The notes under the pieces were generated by a model that was given only the letters and a program-made list of their open reading frames with translations, had not been told where the DNA came from and did not search any database. A DNA stretch of 12,770 nt from Dorea sp. CAG:317 (lineage in GTDB: Bacteria; Bacillota; Clostridia; Lachnospirales; Lachnospiraceae). The DNA is taken from positions 1 to 12,770 of the forward strand of contig FR892650.1 of assembly GCA_000433535.1 (NCBI GenBank). Reading direction: 5' to 3'. The position numbers were made by a program, and so were the translations under genes. Below, piece after piece: positions 6,702-12,512 of this stretch. The stretch's first letter is position 1. Each line of letters starts with the position of its first letter.

Positions 6702-7937
6702 ATGCAGATTACAGCGACACAATTGGAACAAGTTAACAAACAAATACAGGCACTGGTGTCTGCAGAAAGTTTCTATGGAAAGAAATTAGAAGATGCCGGT
6801 ATCTCTGGCGTGTCTTCCCCGGAAGATTTTACAAAGCTGCCTTTTTCAGAGAAAAATGATCTCCGGGAGGCCTATCCACTTGGACTTATGACCGCGCCGG
6901 AAGAAAAAATCGTCCGGATTCATTCTTCCTCCGGAACAACCGGTCTTCCGGTCATCATCCCGTATACTGCCAAGGATGTAGAAGACTGGGCTGTCATGTT
7001 TAAGCGTTGTTATGAAATGGCAGGGATTACGAATCTGGACCGCATTCAGATCACCCCCGGGTATGGACTTTGGACTGCCGGAATCGGCTTTCAAAATGGT
7101 GCCGAGAAGCTCGGAGCTATGGTCATCCCCATGGGACCGGGTAATACTGACAAACAGCTGCAAATGATGCTGGACATGAAATCTACCGTTCTTTGCTCTA
7201 CCTCTTCTTATGCACTTCTTCTGGCAGAAGAGATTGAAAAGCGGGGAATTCAGGATCAGATCCATCTTAAAAAAGGTGTAATTGGTTCTGAGCGCTGGGG
7301 CGAAAAAATGAGAAAGCGTATTTCCGAAGAGCTGGGAATAGAGCTCTACGACATTTACGGTCTGACAGAAATCTATGGTCCGGGTATCGGAATCAGTTGC
7401 AAAGAAGATAACGGTATGCACTACTGGGACGATTACATCTATATCGAGATTATCGATCCTGTCACCTTAAAGCCATTGCCGGACGGTGAACTTGGTGAAG
7501 TAGTTATCACCACCCTTGTGAAAGAAGGCGCTCCTCTGATCAGATACCGTACACATGACCTTTCCCGCATTCTTCCGGGCGAATGTGCATGTGGAAGCAA
7601 ATATCCCCGTCTGGATGTCATAATGGGACGAACCGACGATATGATGAAGATCAAGGGTGTCAACGTATTCCCAAGCCAGATTGAGGAAATACTCAAAGAC
7701 TTCCCGGAAGTATCCAGCGAATACCAGATCCGAATCTCCCATCTGGACGGAAAGGATACGATGCGTATTTATGTAGAGACAAATGGAAGTGTCGATTTCT
7801 TAGATTTAGCAAAGAGAATTGCTGTAACCGTCAAGCGCCGCATTGGTTTTACTCCGCTTGTCAAAGTTGTTGAGCTGGGACTCCTTCCGAGAAGCGAAAA
7901 GAAATCAAAACGTGTAATTGATGAAAGATACGAATAG
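6702..7937 (+). CDS. paaK: Phenylacetate-CoA ligase (arylacetate-CoA ligase)
   Basis: Adenylate-forming enzyme: arylacetate + ATP + CoA gives arylacetyl-CoA + AMP + diphosphate. The ATP-binding loop is SSSGTTG (75-81). YGLTEIYGPG (219-228) is the A5 motif, RYRTHDLSR (281-289) carries the ribose-binding Asp286, and GRTDDMMKIKGVNVFP (309-324) is the hinge to the C-terminal domain. LPRSEKKSKRVIDER near the end holds the candidate catalytic lysine. With 411 residues it is somewhat shorter than the usual 430-440, missing part of the N-terminal helix region. ATG 6702 has AAAGGA about nine bases upstream. Its place behind iorAB suggests it acts on the same arylacetyl-CoA pool, either recycling arylacetate or, in reverse, making ATP. 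Substrate is inferred from the neighbours. Confidence 0.92.
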   Translation: MQITATQLEQVNKQIQALVSAESFYGKKLEDAGISGVSSPEDFTKLPFSEKNDLREAYPLGLMTAPEEKIVRIHSSSGTTGLPVIIPYTAKDVEDWAVMFKRCYEMAGITNLDRIQITPGYGLWTAGIGFQNGAEKLGAMVIPMGPGNTDKQLQMMLDMKSTVLCSTSSYALLLAEEIEKRGIQDQIHLKKGVIGSERWGEKMRKRISEELGIELYDIYGLTEIYGPGIGISCKEDNGMHYWDDYIYIEIIDPVTLKPLPDGELGEVVITTLVKEGAPLIRYRTHDLSRILPGECACGSKYPRLDVIMGRTDDMMKIKGVNVFPSQIEEILKDFPEVSSEYQIRISHLDGKDTMRIYVETNGSVDFLDLAKRIAVTVKRRIGFTPLVKVVELGLLPRSEKKSKRVIDERYE

Positions 7938-7977
7938 TCAGAAATATTTTTCTTTCTAATGTTCTTTTAAAATTAAC

Positions 7978-8029
7978 AAACCGGCGCTATAGTTGTATGC
8001 TATGCTTCATGCAACTATAGTGCCGGTTT
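7978..8029. terminator. Strong bidirectional terminator between paaK and the VOC gene
   Basis: The arms at 7978-7999 and 8008-8029 pair over 22 positions with two G-T wobbles around an eight-base loop. The stem begins AAACCGGC and ends GCCGGTTT, followed by another T, so both strands have a GC-rich stem base flanked by a T-run. It sits between the convergent ends of the iorAB-paaK operon and the MATE-MBL-VOC group and probably serves both. Confidence 0.88.
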
Positions 8030-8059
8030 TACTCTTATTTGAATCTTACCTTTAATTTT

Positions 8060-8431
8060 CTATTTCTCCGGTACAATCTCCAACCAATATCCATCAGGAT
8101 CGTTAATAAAATAAATTCCCATTTGCGGATTTTCATAGCAGATACATCCCATTTCTTCATGCTTTTGATGTGATGCTTCCATATTGTCCGTTGTAAATGC
8201 AAGGTGAATCTCATTGTCTCCCAGATCATAATGATCCTTTTCCCAATCACGCAGCCATGTAAGCTCTAACTGAAATCCGGTTTTCCCATCTCCCAGATAG
8301 ACAAGTATAAAGCTTCCGTCTTCTGCTTCTTTTCGACGCACCTCTTTTAATCCGAGTGCTTCTTCATAAAACTTCATTGATTGTTCCAGATTTTTTACAT
8401 TGTAATTGTAATGTGCAAATTGAAAATTCAT
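8060..8431 (-). CDS. VOC-family protein, glyoxalase I-like
   Basis: Small single-domain vicinal-oxygen-chelate protein, 123 residues from the ATG at 8431. The four metal ligands of glyoxalase I are all in place: His7 (FAHYNYNV), Glu56 (FQLELTW), His76 (NEIHLAF) and Glu118 (YWLEIVPEK), so a divalent-metal enzyme is likely. NDPDGYWLEI is the usual C-terminal signature. A lactoylglutathione lyase (methylglyoxal detoxification) is the closest guess. Many Clostridia make little glutathione, so the true thiol or substrate is open. The start at 8431 is preferred over 8446 because GGAGAG lies nine bases upstream of it. It follows the MBL gene by 32 bases, same strand, and is last before the terminator. 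Confidence 0.85.
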   Translation of the reverse strand: MNFQFAHYNYNVKNLEQSMKFYEEALGLKEVRRKEAEDGSFILVYLGDGKTGFQLELTWLRDWEKDHYDLGDNEIHLAFTTDNMEASHQKHEEMGCICYENPQMGIYFINDPDGYWLEIVPEK

Positions 8432-8463
8432 AGCTTTTCTCTCCATCCTTTCCCTGTCGTTGT

Positions 8464-9159
8464 CTATTGTTCGAACATTTCTCCCTCTTCCGTAATCCGA
8501 ACAATCCGGTCACGATCCTTCGACTGCGGGTGTTCTTCCAACCAACGCTCTATAATCTCCGGCTTTCTCCAAAAATGCATCGGATAGACTTTTTCCGGCT
8601 TTGCAAGCTCCAGAAAATAATCCATGCCTAAAGTATAATATTCCTCCTGTCTTGGGTCAAGCGGAATGAATGCCGCATCAATCTTCCGGTCCCGAAGAGG
8701 CTCTATATATTTTTGAAACTTTTCAGACATCTCCTGATTCCAGTCTTCTGACTCTTCTTTCCAATACCAGTCATTTAAATCCCCTGCATGATAAATTGTC
8801 TTTCCCTCCGCCAAAACAAGAAATGCGACACCTTCATCTGTAGAACGCAATGTGTGGATGCAAATATCATCCACAGAACGTTCTTCCTCCGGCTTCATCA
8901 GCAACGTTTGTTCTTTCGACTCTTCCGGTATACGCTTCTTCCATATATCATCCGAAAGTATAAATGTGATATTATTCTGTTTCTTTAAGAAGTTAAAGAT
9001 TTCTTTATTAAAATGATCAATATGCCGATGGCTGACAAAGACATAACCCTTCTTTCCTTTTGGAAATGCCGGGATCTCTCCTCTATAATAGTCAAACAAC
9101 AGCCACACCTGTGTCATTTCCACGAGAAATCCACTATGCCTAAGATACGTAATTTTCAT
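8464..9159 (-). CDS. Metallo-beta-lactamase-fold hydrolase
   Basis: 231-residue cytosolic protein of the MBL superfamily. The metal site is visible: His44-x-His46-x-Asp48-His49 (SHRHIDHF), His124 with Asp127 (YHAGDLND) and His195 (YPMHFW). The N-terminus MKITYLRHSGFLVE is the first strand pair of the fold and argues against a signal peptide. It resembles the general UlaG-like/Zn-dependent hydrolase group; no substrate can be read from the sequence. ATG 9159 has GGGAGA six bases upstream. It sits 53 bases after the MATE gene and 32 bases before the VOC gene, so the three are probably co-transcribed. The pairing with a glyoxalase I-like gene might suggest a glyoxalase II-like thioester hydrolase, but that is speculation. 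Confidence 0.85.
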   Translation of the reverse strand: MKITYLRHSGFLVEMTQVWLLFDYYRGEIPAFPKGKKGYVFVSHRHIDHFNKEIFNFLKKQNNITFILSDDIWKKRIPEESKEQTLLMKPEEERSVDDICIHTLRSTDEGVAFLVLAEGKTIYHAGDLNDWYWKEESEDWNQEMSEKFQKYIEPLRDRKIDAAFIPLDPRQEEYYTLGMDYFLELAKPEKVYPMHFWRKPEIIERWLEEHPQSKDRDRIVRITEEGEMFEQ

Positions 9160-9212
9160 TTACTTCTCCCTCTTTTTACAATTATATTTTGTAGTTTCGT
9201 TGCCCGGATTCC

Positions 9213-10595
9213 TTATCTGGGCTTGTATTCTGATCTTAATTTCCTGAACACTTTCTTTCTTACAAACCAGAAGCAGGCAAGCTGCATGAGAATTGTAAGA
9301 ATCCACGATGCCGGATAGGAAATGAACAATACATCCAGCGAACGGTTCTTCGGGAACACCCAGAAGATCCATACAATTCGAAGCCCTACCGTTCCAATGA
9401 TCGATATAATCATCGGAACAAGAGAATAGCCCATCCCTCGCATAGCTCCGGGGAAGAGATCCATAAGTCCGCACAGAAAATAAGTGACGGTTGTATAGAG
9501 AAGGATTTCCATTCCACATGCGATTACTTCCGCGTCAGAGGTGTAGATACCCAAAAGCTGGTGACCAAATACATAAGCGCCGCCACCCAACGCAAGCATA
9601 ATCACAACGGTCAACGCCATACAATCGACTACCACCCGGTCGATCCGCTTCCATTTTCCCGCTCCATAATTCTGACTGGTGAAGCTCATACATGCCTGTG
9701 TGATAGAATTTGCGGACGCATACAAAAATCCGAAAATATTATTTGCCGCCGTATATCCTGCCATTGCTGTAGAACCAAACGAGTTTACCGATGACTGAAG
9801 CAGTACATTCGAGAAATTAATAACCGTACTCTGAATACCTGCCGGAATTCCGACTTTGAAAATCTGCTTCATATATACACCCTTAATGGACAATTTGGAA
9901 AAGTGAAGCCGATAGCTTGCCTCTGCCTTACACAAGCATCGGAGCACCAAAATACTGGAAATCATCTGAGAAATAATGGTTCCGATCGCAACTCCTGCCA
10001 CACCGAGATGAAATACAATGACTAAGAGAAGATTCAGCGCCACGTTAGCAACTCCTGCTATAACAAGAAACAAAAGCGGTCTCTTCGTATCACCGATCGC
10101 ACGCAAAATTGCCGCTCCATAGTTATAAAGCATAAAGAATGGCATACCGCAAAAATAAAGTCTCATATATAAAGCTGACAACTGTATCACATCGTCCGGC
10201 GTACCCATAAGTTCCAGCGCTGTCCTTGCAAATGCGACACCTATAAACGCCATGCCGATACCGCTGACTAACGCAAATGCAATCGCTGTATGCACAGTTT
10301 CCGACATCTCCCGCTCTTTCTTTGCCGCAAAAAAGCGAGCTGCCAGTACATTTGCCCCGAGGGAGATACCAATAAACAAATTAACAAACGTATTAATCAG
10401 CGCTGTGGTGGAGCCAACCGCCGCCAACGCCTGACGTCCGGTAAAACGCCCCACTACAATAATATCTACTGCATTAAACAACAACTGAAGAATCCCCGAT
10501 AACATAAGCGGAAGGGAAAAAGAAATCAGCTTATCCATCAGCGAACCATTACACATATCAATTTCATATTTATTTTTCTTTGTTACGGATTTCAA
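9213..10595 (-). CDS. MATE-family multidrug/metabolite efflux transporter
   Basis: Integral membrane antiporter of about 460 residues, the usual MATE size, with around 12 hydrophobic segments. The N-terminus MCNGSLMDKLISFSLPLMLSGILQLLFN and the VDIIVVGRFTG-QALAAVG stretch are typical of Clostridia MATE proteins. The tail is basic and cytosolic. The longest frame opens at a GTG (10604) that lacks a Shine-Dalgarno. A TTG three codons later (10595) has AAGGTG six bases upstream, so TTG 10595 is chosen, giving MKSVTKKNK. It follows the J-protein gene by 51 bases but has a probable promoter of its own. Substrate unknown; sodium or proton drive cannot be told from sequence alone. Confidence 0.9.
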   Translation of the reverse strand: MKSVTKKNKYEIDMCNGSLMDKLISFSLPLMLSGILQLLFNAVDIIVVGRFTGRQALAAVGSTTALINTFVNLFIGISLGANVLAARFFAAKKEREMSETVHTAIAFALVSGIGMAFIGVAFARTALELMGTPDDVIQLSALYMRLYFCGMPFFMLYNYGAAILRAIGDTKRPLLFLVIAGVANVALNLLLVIVFHLGVAGVAIGTIISQMISSILVLRCLCKAEASYRLHFSKLSIKGVYMKQIFKVGIPAGIQSTVINFSNVLLQSSVNSFGSTAMAGYTAANNIFGFLYASANSITQACMSFTSQNYGAGKWKRIDRVVVDCMALTVVIMLALGGGAYVFGHQLLGIYTSDAEVIACGMEILLYTTVTYFLCGLMDLFPGAMRGMGYSLVPMIISIIGTVGLRIVWIFWVFPKNRSLDVLFISYPASWILTILMQLACFWFVRKKVFRKLRSEYKPR

Positions 10596-10632
10596 TCTTA
10601 TCACCTTTTACTATTTCATTTATTCCGCAACT

Positions 10633-10638
10633 ATTATA
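10633..10638 (-). promoter_or_regulatory. Probable extended -10 promoter of the MATE operon
   Basis: A perfect TATAAT on the minus strand with TG one base upstream lies about 38 bases before the MATE start codon, immediately after the J-protein stop codon. The -35 region matches poorly (GGTCAT or TGGTCA at 17-18 bases), so it would rely on the extended -10. It would make the transporter genes independent of heat-shock read-through. Confidence 0.45.
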
Positions 10639-10646
10639 TCACAAAA

Positions 10647-11519
10647 TTATGCCACATGACCATTTGTATTGTGGCGAAGTGCCGCTTCGTATTCTTTTAA
10701 TTTTTCTTTTGCCTGTGCATTCAGATTCTTTGGCACCTCAATCTGCACAGTCACATATTGATCCCCGTACATATTCTTATGATTCATCGATACGATTCCT
10801 TTGCCCCGCAGCCGGATCTTTGTCCCCGACTGTGTTCCGGGACGGATGGTACACAGAACTTTTCCATAAAGCGTCGGGACAATCACCTCTCCTCCGAATA
10901 CGGCTGTCGTAAACGGAATCATTGCTTTTGTATATACATCCATTTCTTTTCTTTCAAATCCCGACTGTGTTCCAACTTGAACTTTCAGGAGCAGATCTCC
11001 GTCATATCCACCTGCGCTTCCCGGCATTCCTTTTCCACGCAGTCGGATTATTTTACCGGTATCAATCCCCGCCGGAATCTTAACTTTTAAAGACTTTCTG
11101 CTTCCGTTTGCTTCCGTAAGATGCACCAACTTCTCGCAGCCGGATACTGCCTCATCAAAACTGATAGAAAGATCCGCGTGAAGATCGGCGCCATTTTCCC
11201 GCATCGGATGCCTGCCAAAAGCTCCTCCAAAAATACTTCTCAGTATTTCATCCAGATCTTCTTCCTCAAAATGATACTCCCGATAGCTTCCGTCCGAATT
11301 CTCATGTCCGAATTGGTCATATTCTTTTCTCTTTTCCGGATCACTTAAAACCGCATACGCCTCTGTTGCCTCCTTAAATTTTTCTTCTGCCATAGCATTC
11401 CCCTTATTGGTGTCAGGATGATATTTCTTCGCAAGCTTCCGATAAGCCCTTTTAATAGTCTGCTCATCTGCCGAGCGGTCTACACCGAGAATCTCATAAT
11501 AATCTCTCACAACGCCCAT
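10647..11519 (-). CDS. J-domain co-chaperone without zinc finger (CbpA/DnaJ class B type)
   Basis: Stimulates DnaK ATPase and hands over client proteins. 290 residues: J domain at 6-71 with the HPD triad at 34-36, a short acidic/glycine linker (about 72-110), then the two beta-sandwich client-binding domains (about 112-185 and 190-265). The CxxCxGxG zinc-finger repeats of standard DnaJ are absent; only Cys128 and Cys223 are seen. It is therefore a second, class B J-protein, not the housekeeping dnaJ of the dnaK operon. A near-consensus AGGAGGTG precedes the ATG at 11519. It follows hsp20 with an 80-base gap that contains a 12-bp hairpin, and it probably shares the CIRCE-controlled promoter. 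The pairing with Hsp20 suggests a holding and delivery unit for aggregated proteins. Confidence 0.92.
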   Translation of the reverse strand: MGVVRDYYEILGVDRSADEQTIKRAYRKLAKKYHPDTNKGNAMAEEKFKEATEAYAVLSDPEKRKEYDQFGHENSDGSYREYHFEEEDLDEILRSIFGGAFGRHPMRENGADLHADLSISFDEAVSGCEKLVHLTEANGSRKSLKVKIPAGIDTGKIIRLRGKGMPGSAGGYDGDLLLKVQVGTQSGFERKEMDVYTKAMIPFTTAVFGGEVIVPTLYGKVLCTIRPGTQSGTKIRLRGKGIVSMNHKNMYGDQYVTVQIEVPKNLNAQAKEKLKEYEAALRHNTNGHVA

Positions 11520-11552
11520 ATGTCCACCTCCTATTATTCACATAATTTCAAA

Positions 11553-11581
11553 ATACCCCGCAGGATCTACCTGCGGGGTAT
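11553..11581 (-). terminator. Intercistronic hairpin between hsp20 and the J-protein gene
   Basis: ATACCCCGCAGG (11553-11564) and CCTGCGGGGTAT (11570-11581) form a perfect 12-bp stem with a five-base loop. On the minus strand only four T follow, so it is likely a leaky terminator or a 3'-end stabiliser of the hsp20 message, not a full stop. The J-protein gene has no clear promoter of its own after it, so read-through is probably needed. Confidence 0.7.
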
Positions 11582-11599
11582 ACGTCATTCCCTGAAAGA

Positions 11600-12061
11600 T
11601 TATCCTTCAATGGAGATATAATGTTTCTTCTCTTCAATTGGTTTCTTCTCTTCCTTCGGAACAGAGAATCTTAAAATTCCGTTCTCATACTTCGGATGGA
11701 TATCTTTCTCCGTTACATGATCACCGACATAGAAGCTTCTGCTCATACTTCCGGCATAGCGCTCACGTCTTACATATCTGCCCTTCTTATCCTGTTCATC
11801 TTTGTCAAGCCCTTTGGCAGCATTGACGGTGAGGTATCCATTCTCAAGCTGTAACCGGATCTCATCTTTCTTGAAGCCCGGAAGATCAATGTCTACTTCA
11901 AATCCATTGTCCAGCTCCTTGACATCCGTCTTCATCATGTTCTTACCGTGTTTTCCGTACAAAACCTTATCTACGTCTGCAAATTCCGGGAATTCCGGGA
12001 AACGGAAACCATCCATGAAATCATCAAATAAGTTCTCTCCAAAAATACTAGGTCTTAACAT
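11600..12061 (-). CDS. Small heat-shock protein (Hsp20/alpha-crystallin)
   Basis: ATP-independent holdase that binds unfolding proteins. 153 residues, normal for Clostridia Hsp18/Hsp20. A phenylalanine-rich N-terminal arm (FPEFPEF at 21-27) is followed by the alpha-crystallin domain from about 42 to 137, with DIDLPGFKKDEI (57-68) and YENGILRFSVPK (125-136) as signatures. The C-terminal ISI at 149-151 is the I-x-I motif used for oligomer assembly. ATG 12061 has AAAGGAG nine bases upstream. The leader is about 115 bases, with a small hairpin reaching into the Shine-Dalgarno. The promoter overlaps a CIRCE operator. The gene is first in an operon with the J-protein gene. Confidence 0.95.
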   Translation of the reverse strand: MLRPSIFGENLFDDFMDGFRFPEFPEFADVDKVLYGKHGKNMMKTDVKELDNGFEVDIDLPGFKKDEIRLQLENGYLTVNAAKGLDKDEQDKKGRYVRRERYAGSMSRSFYVGDHVTEKDIHPKYENGILRFSVPKEEKKPIEEKKHYISIEG

Positions 12062-12073
12062 AAGTCATATCTC

Positions 12074-12091
12074 CTTTCATAAATATGAAAA
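12074..12091 (-). promoter_or_regulatory. Candidate RNA thermometer hairpin at the hsp20 Shine-Dalgarno
   Basis: On the coding strand TTTTCAT pairs with ATGAAAG around a four-base loop (seven pairs, the outermost a U-G). The downstream arm runs into the AAAGGAG ribosome binding site, covering its AAAG. A weak U-rich stem covering the Shine-Dalgarno of a small heat-shock gene is the pattern of fourU-like thermometers. The stem is short and AT-rich, so this is tentative. Confidence 0.35.
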
Positions 12092-12181
12092 CTATATTTT
12101 AGCACTATCGAAGCAATCCGAAGTGTTGTGTTTGGAACCTCAGGATTCGGAATTCTTTTCCTCTTCCTTTGTTCTATTTGT

Positions 12182-12210
12182 ACTATAGCACCTATAATTA
12201 GCACTGTCAA
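12182..12210 (-). promoter_or_regulatory. hsp20 operon sigma-A promoter
   Basis: On the minus strand TTGACA (plus 12205-12210), a 17-base spacer and TATAGT (12182-12187), with TG one base before the -10. The -35 box lies inside the CIRCE element in the same register as at clpB. An A/T-rich palindrome sits immediately upstream and may serve as an UP element. Confidence 0.8.
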
Positions 12211-12224
12211 GAGTAGAGTGCTAA
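12198..12224. promoter_or_regulatory. CIRCE operator (HrcA binding site) of the hsp20 operon
   Basis: TTAGCACTG, nine bases, then GAGTGCTAA. It has the same single departure from the consensus as the clpB copy and the same overlap with TTGACA on the minus strand. The nine-base spacers differ in part between the two sites, so the shared departure is unlikely to be a simple recent copy of the whole element. Confidence 0.9.
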
Positions 12225-12240
12225 TTTTTTGCAAAAAATT
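12223..12240. repeat. 18-bp AT-rich perfect palindrome upstream of the hsp20 promoter
   Basis: AATTTTTTGCAAAAAATT is its own reverse complement and overlaps the outer end of CIRCE by two bases. It lies upstream of the -35 box on the hsp20 strand, where A/T tracts can bind the RNA polymerase alpha subunit. The clpB promoter has a similar A-tract at the same place but not a full palindrome. Confidence 0.5.
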
Positions 12241-12272
12241 TGCGAACGCTACGAGCCATGCATATTTACGTG

Positions 12273-12314
12273 AAAAGCCCTCTTTATCAAGCTTACTTGA
12301 TAAAGAGGGCTTTT
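12273..12314 (-). terminator. Long-stem terminator between the GH3 gene and the hsp20 operon
   Basis: The arms at 12273-12291 and 12296-12314 are perfect reverse complements over 19 bp with a CTTA loop. The stem is built on GCCCTC/GAGGGC with A-runs and T-runs outside. It reads as an intrinsic terminator in both directions. On the minus strand it would end transcripts coming from the glycoside hydrolase gene, isolating the hsp20 promoter. Confidence 0.88.
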
Positions 12315-12342
12315 TCATGGAAATGTATAGGACGACAGCCCT

Positions 12343-12370
12343 ACAGCGAGGGAATTCTTTCCCGAGCTGT
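12343..12370. repeat. Inverted repeat with symmetric GA/GA internal loop
   Basis: ACAGC, GA, GGGAA, a TTCT loop, TTCCC, GA, GCTGT: two perfect 5-bp stems separated by opposed GA/GA on the plus strand (a tandem G-A mismatch, which stacks well in RNA). On the minus strand the internal loop is TC/TC. This favours a plus-strand structured RNA if any. Function unknown. Confidence 0.5.
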
Positions 12371-12398
12371 GCATGGCGTAACATTCTCTTTCGCACTC

Positions 12399-12431
12399 GA
12401 TTTTCTTGATTTGACCACATTTTTACGACAA
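12399..12431. repeat. Direct repeat, copy 1
   Basis: GATTTTCTT, a six-base insert, then ACCACATTTTTACGACAA. The second copy is at 12455-12480. The shared cores start 50 bases apart. Possible protein-binding sites or part of a dispersed intergenic element. Confidence 0.5.
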
Positions 12432-12454
12432 ATCTTTGGAAAATATATCCGTCT

Positions 12455-12480
12455 GATTTTCTTACCACATTTTACGACAA
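12455..12480. repeat. Direct repeat, copy 2
   Basis: GATTTTCTT followed directly by ACCACATTTTACGACAA, matching copy 1 except for the missing six-base insert and one T fewer in the T-run. A shorter ACCACA follows at 12496. Confidence 0.5.
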
Positions 12481-12512
12481 CGGCTTCTGTTTTATACCAC
12501 AAATTGACATAA

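Larger units (their letters stand above)
12315..12512. other. Unassigned intergenic stretch with hairpin and direct repeats
   Basis: I found no convincing gene here; open frames on both strands run across promoters and terminators and lack family features. It holds a hairpin (12343-12370) and two direct repeats (12399-12431 and 12455-12480). On the minus strand a TATAAA with TG one base upstream (plus 12491-12496) could start a roughly 200-base RNA ending at the terminator at 12273-12314. It may be the 3' untranslated part of the glycoside hydrolase message, a small RNA, or a dispersed repeat. Confidence 0.35.

Noticed and set aside
6846..7421. 191-codon minus-strand frame opposite paaK
   Set aside because: The plus-strand frame carries all PaaK motifs here; the opposite frame has none and no Shine-Dalgarno.
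10651..10675. GCCACA/TGTGGC inverted repeat at the end of the J-protein gene as a terminator
   Set aside because: Only six pairs with a 13-base loop and a broken T-run, and it lies inside the coding sequence; too weak to call.
12099..12106. TTAGCACT, a lone CIRCE half-site in the hsp20 leader
   Set aside because: No second arm at the right distance; an eight-base match in AT-rich DNA can be chance.
12055..12468. 137-codon open frame on the minus strand overlapping the hsp20 promoter
   Set aside because: It runs through a terminator stem, the CIRCE element and the hsp20 leader, has no ribosome binding site and no domain features.
12414..12480. Direct repeats as Spo0A boxes or DnaA boxes
   Set aside because: The minus-strand TTGTCGTAA resembles but does not match TGTCGAA, and ACCACA does not match TTATCCACA; no assignment can be supported.
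12128..12512. Two open frames on the plus strand in the same region
   Set aside because: They translate the terminator stem and the CIRCE element and overlap each other; coding is not supported.
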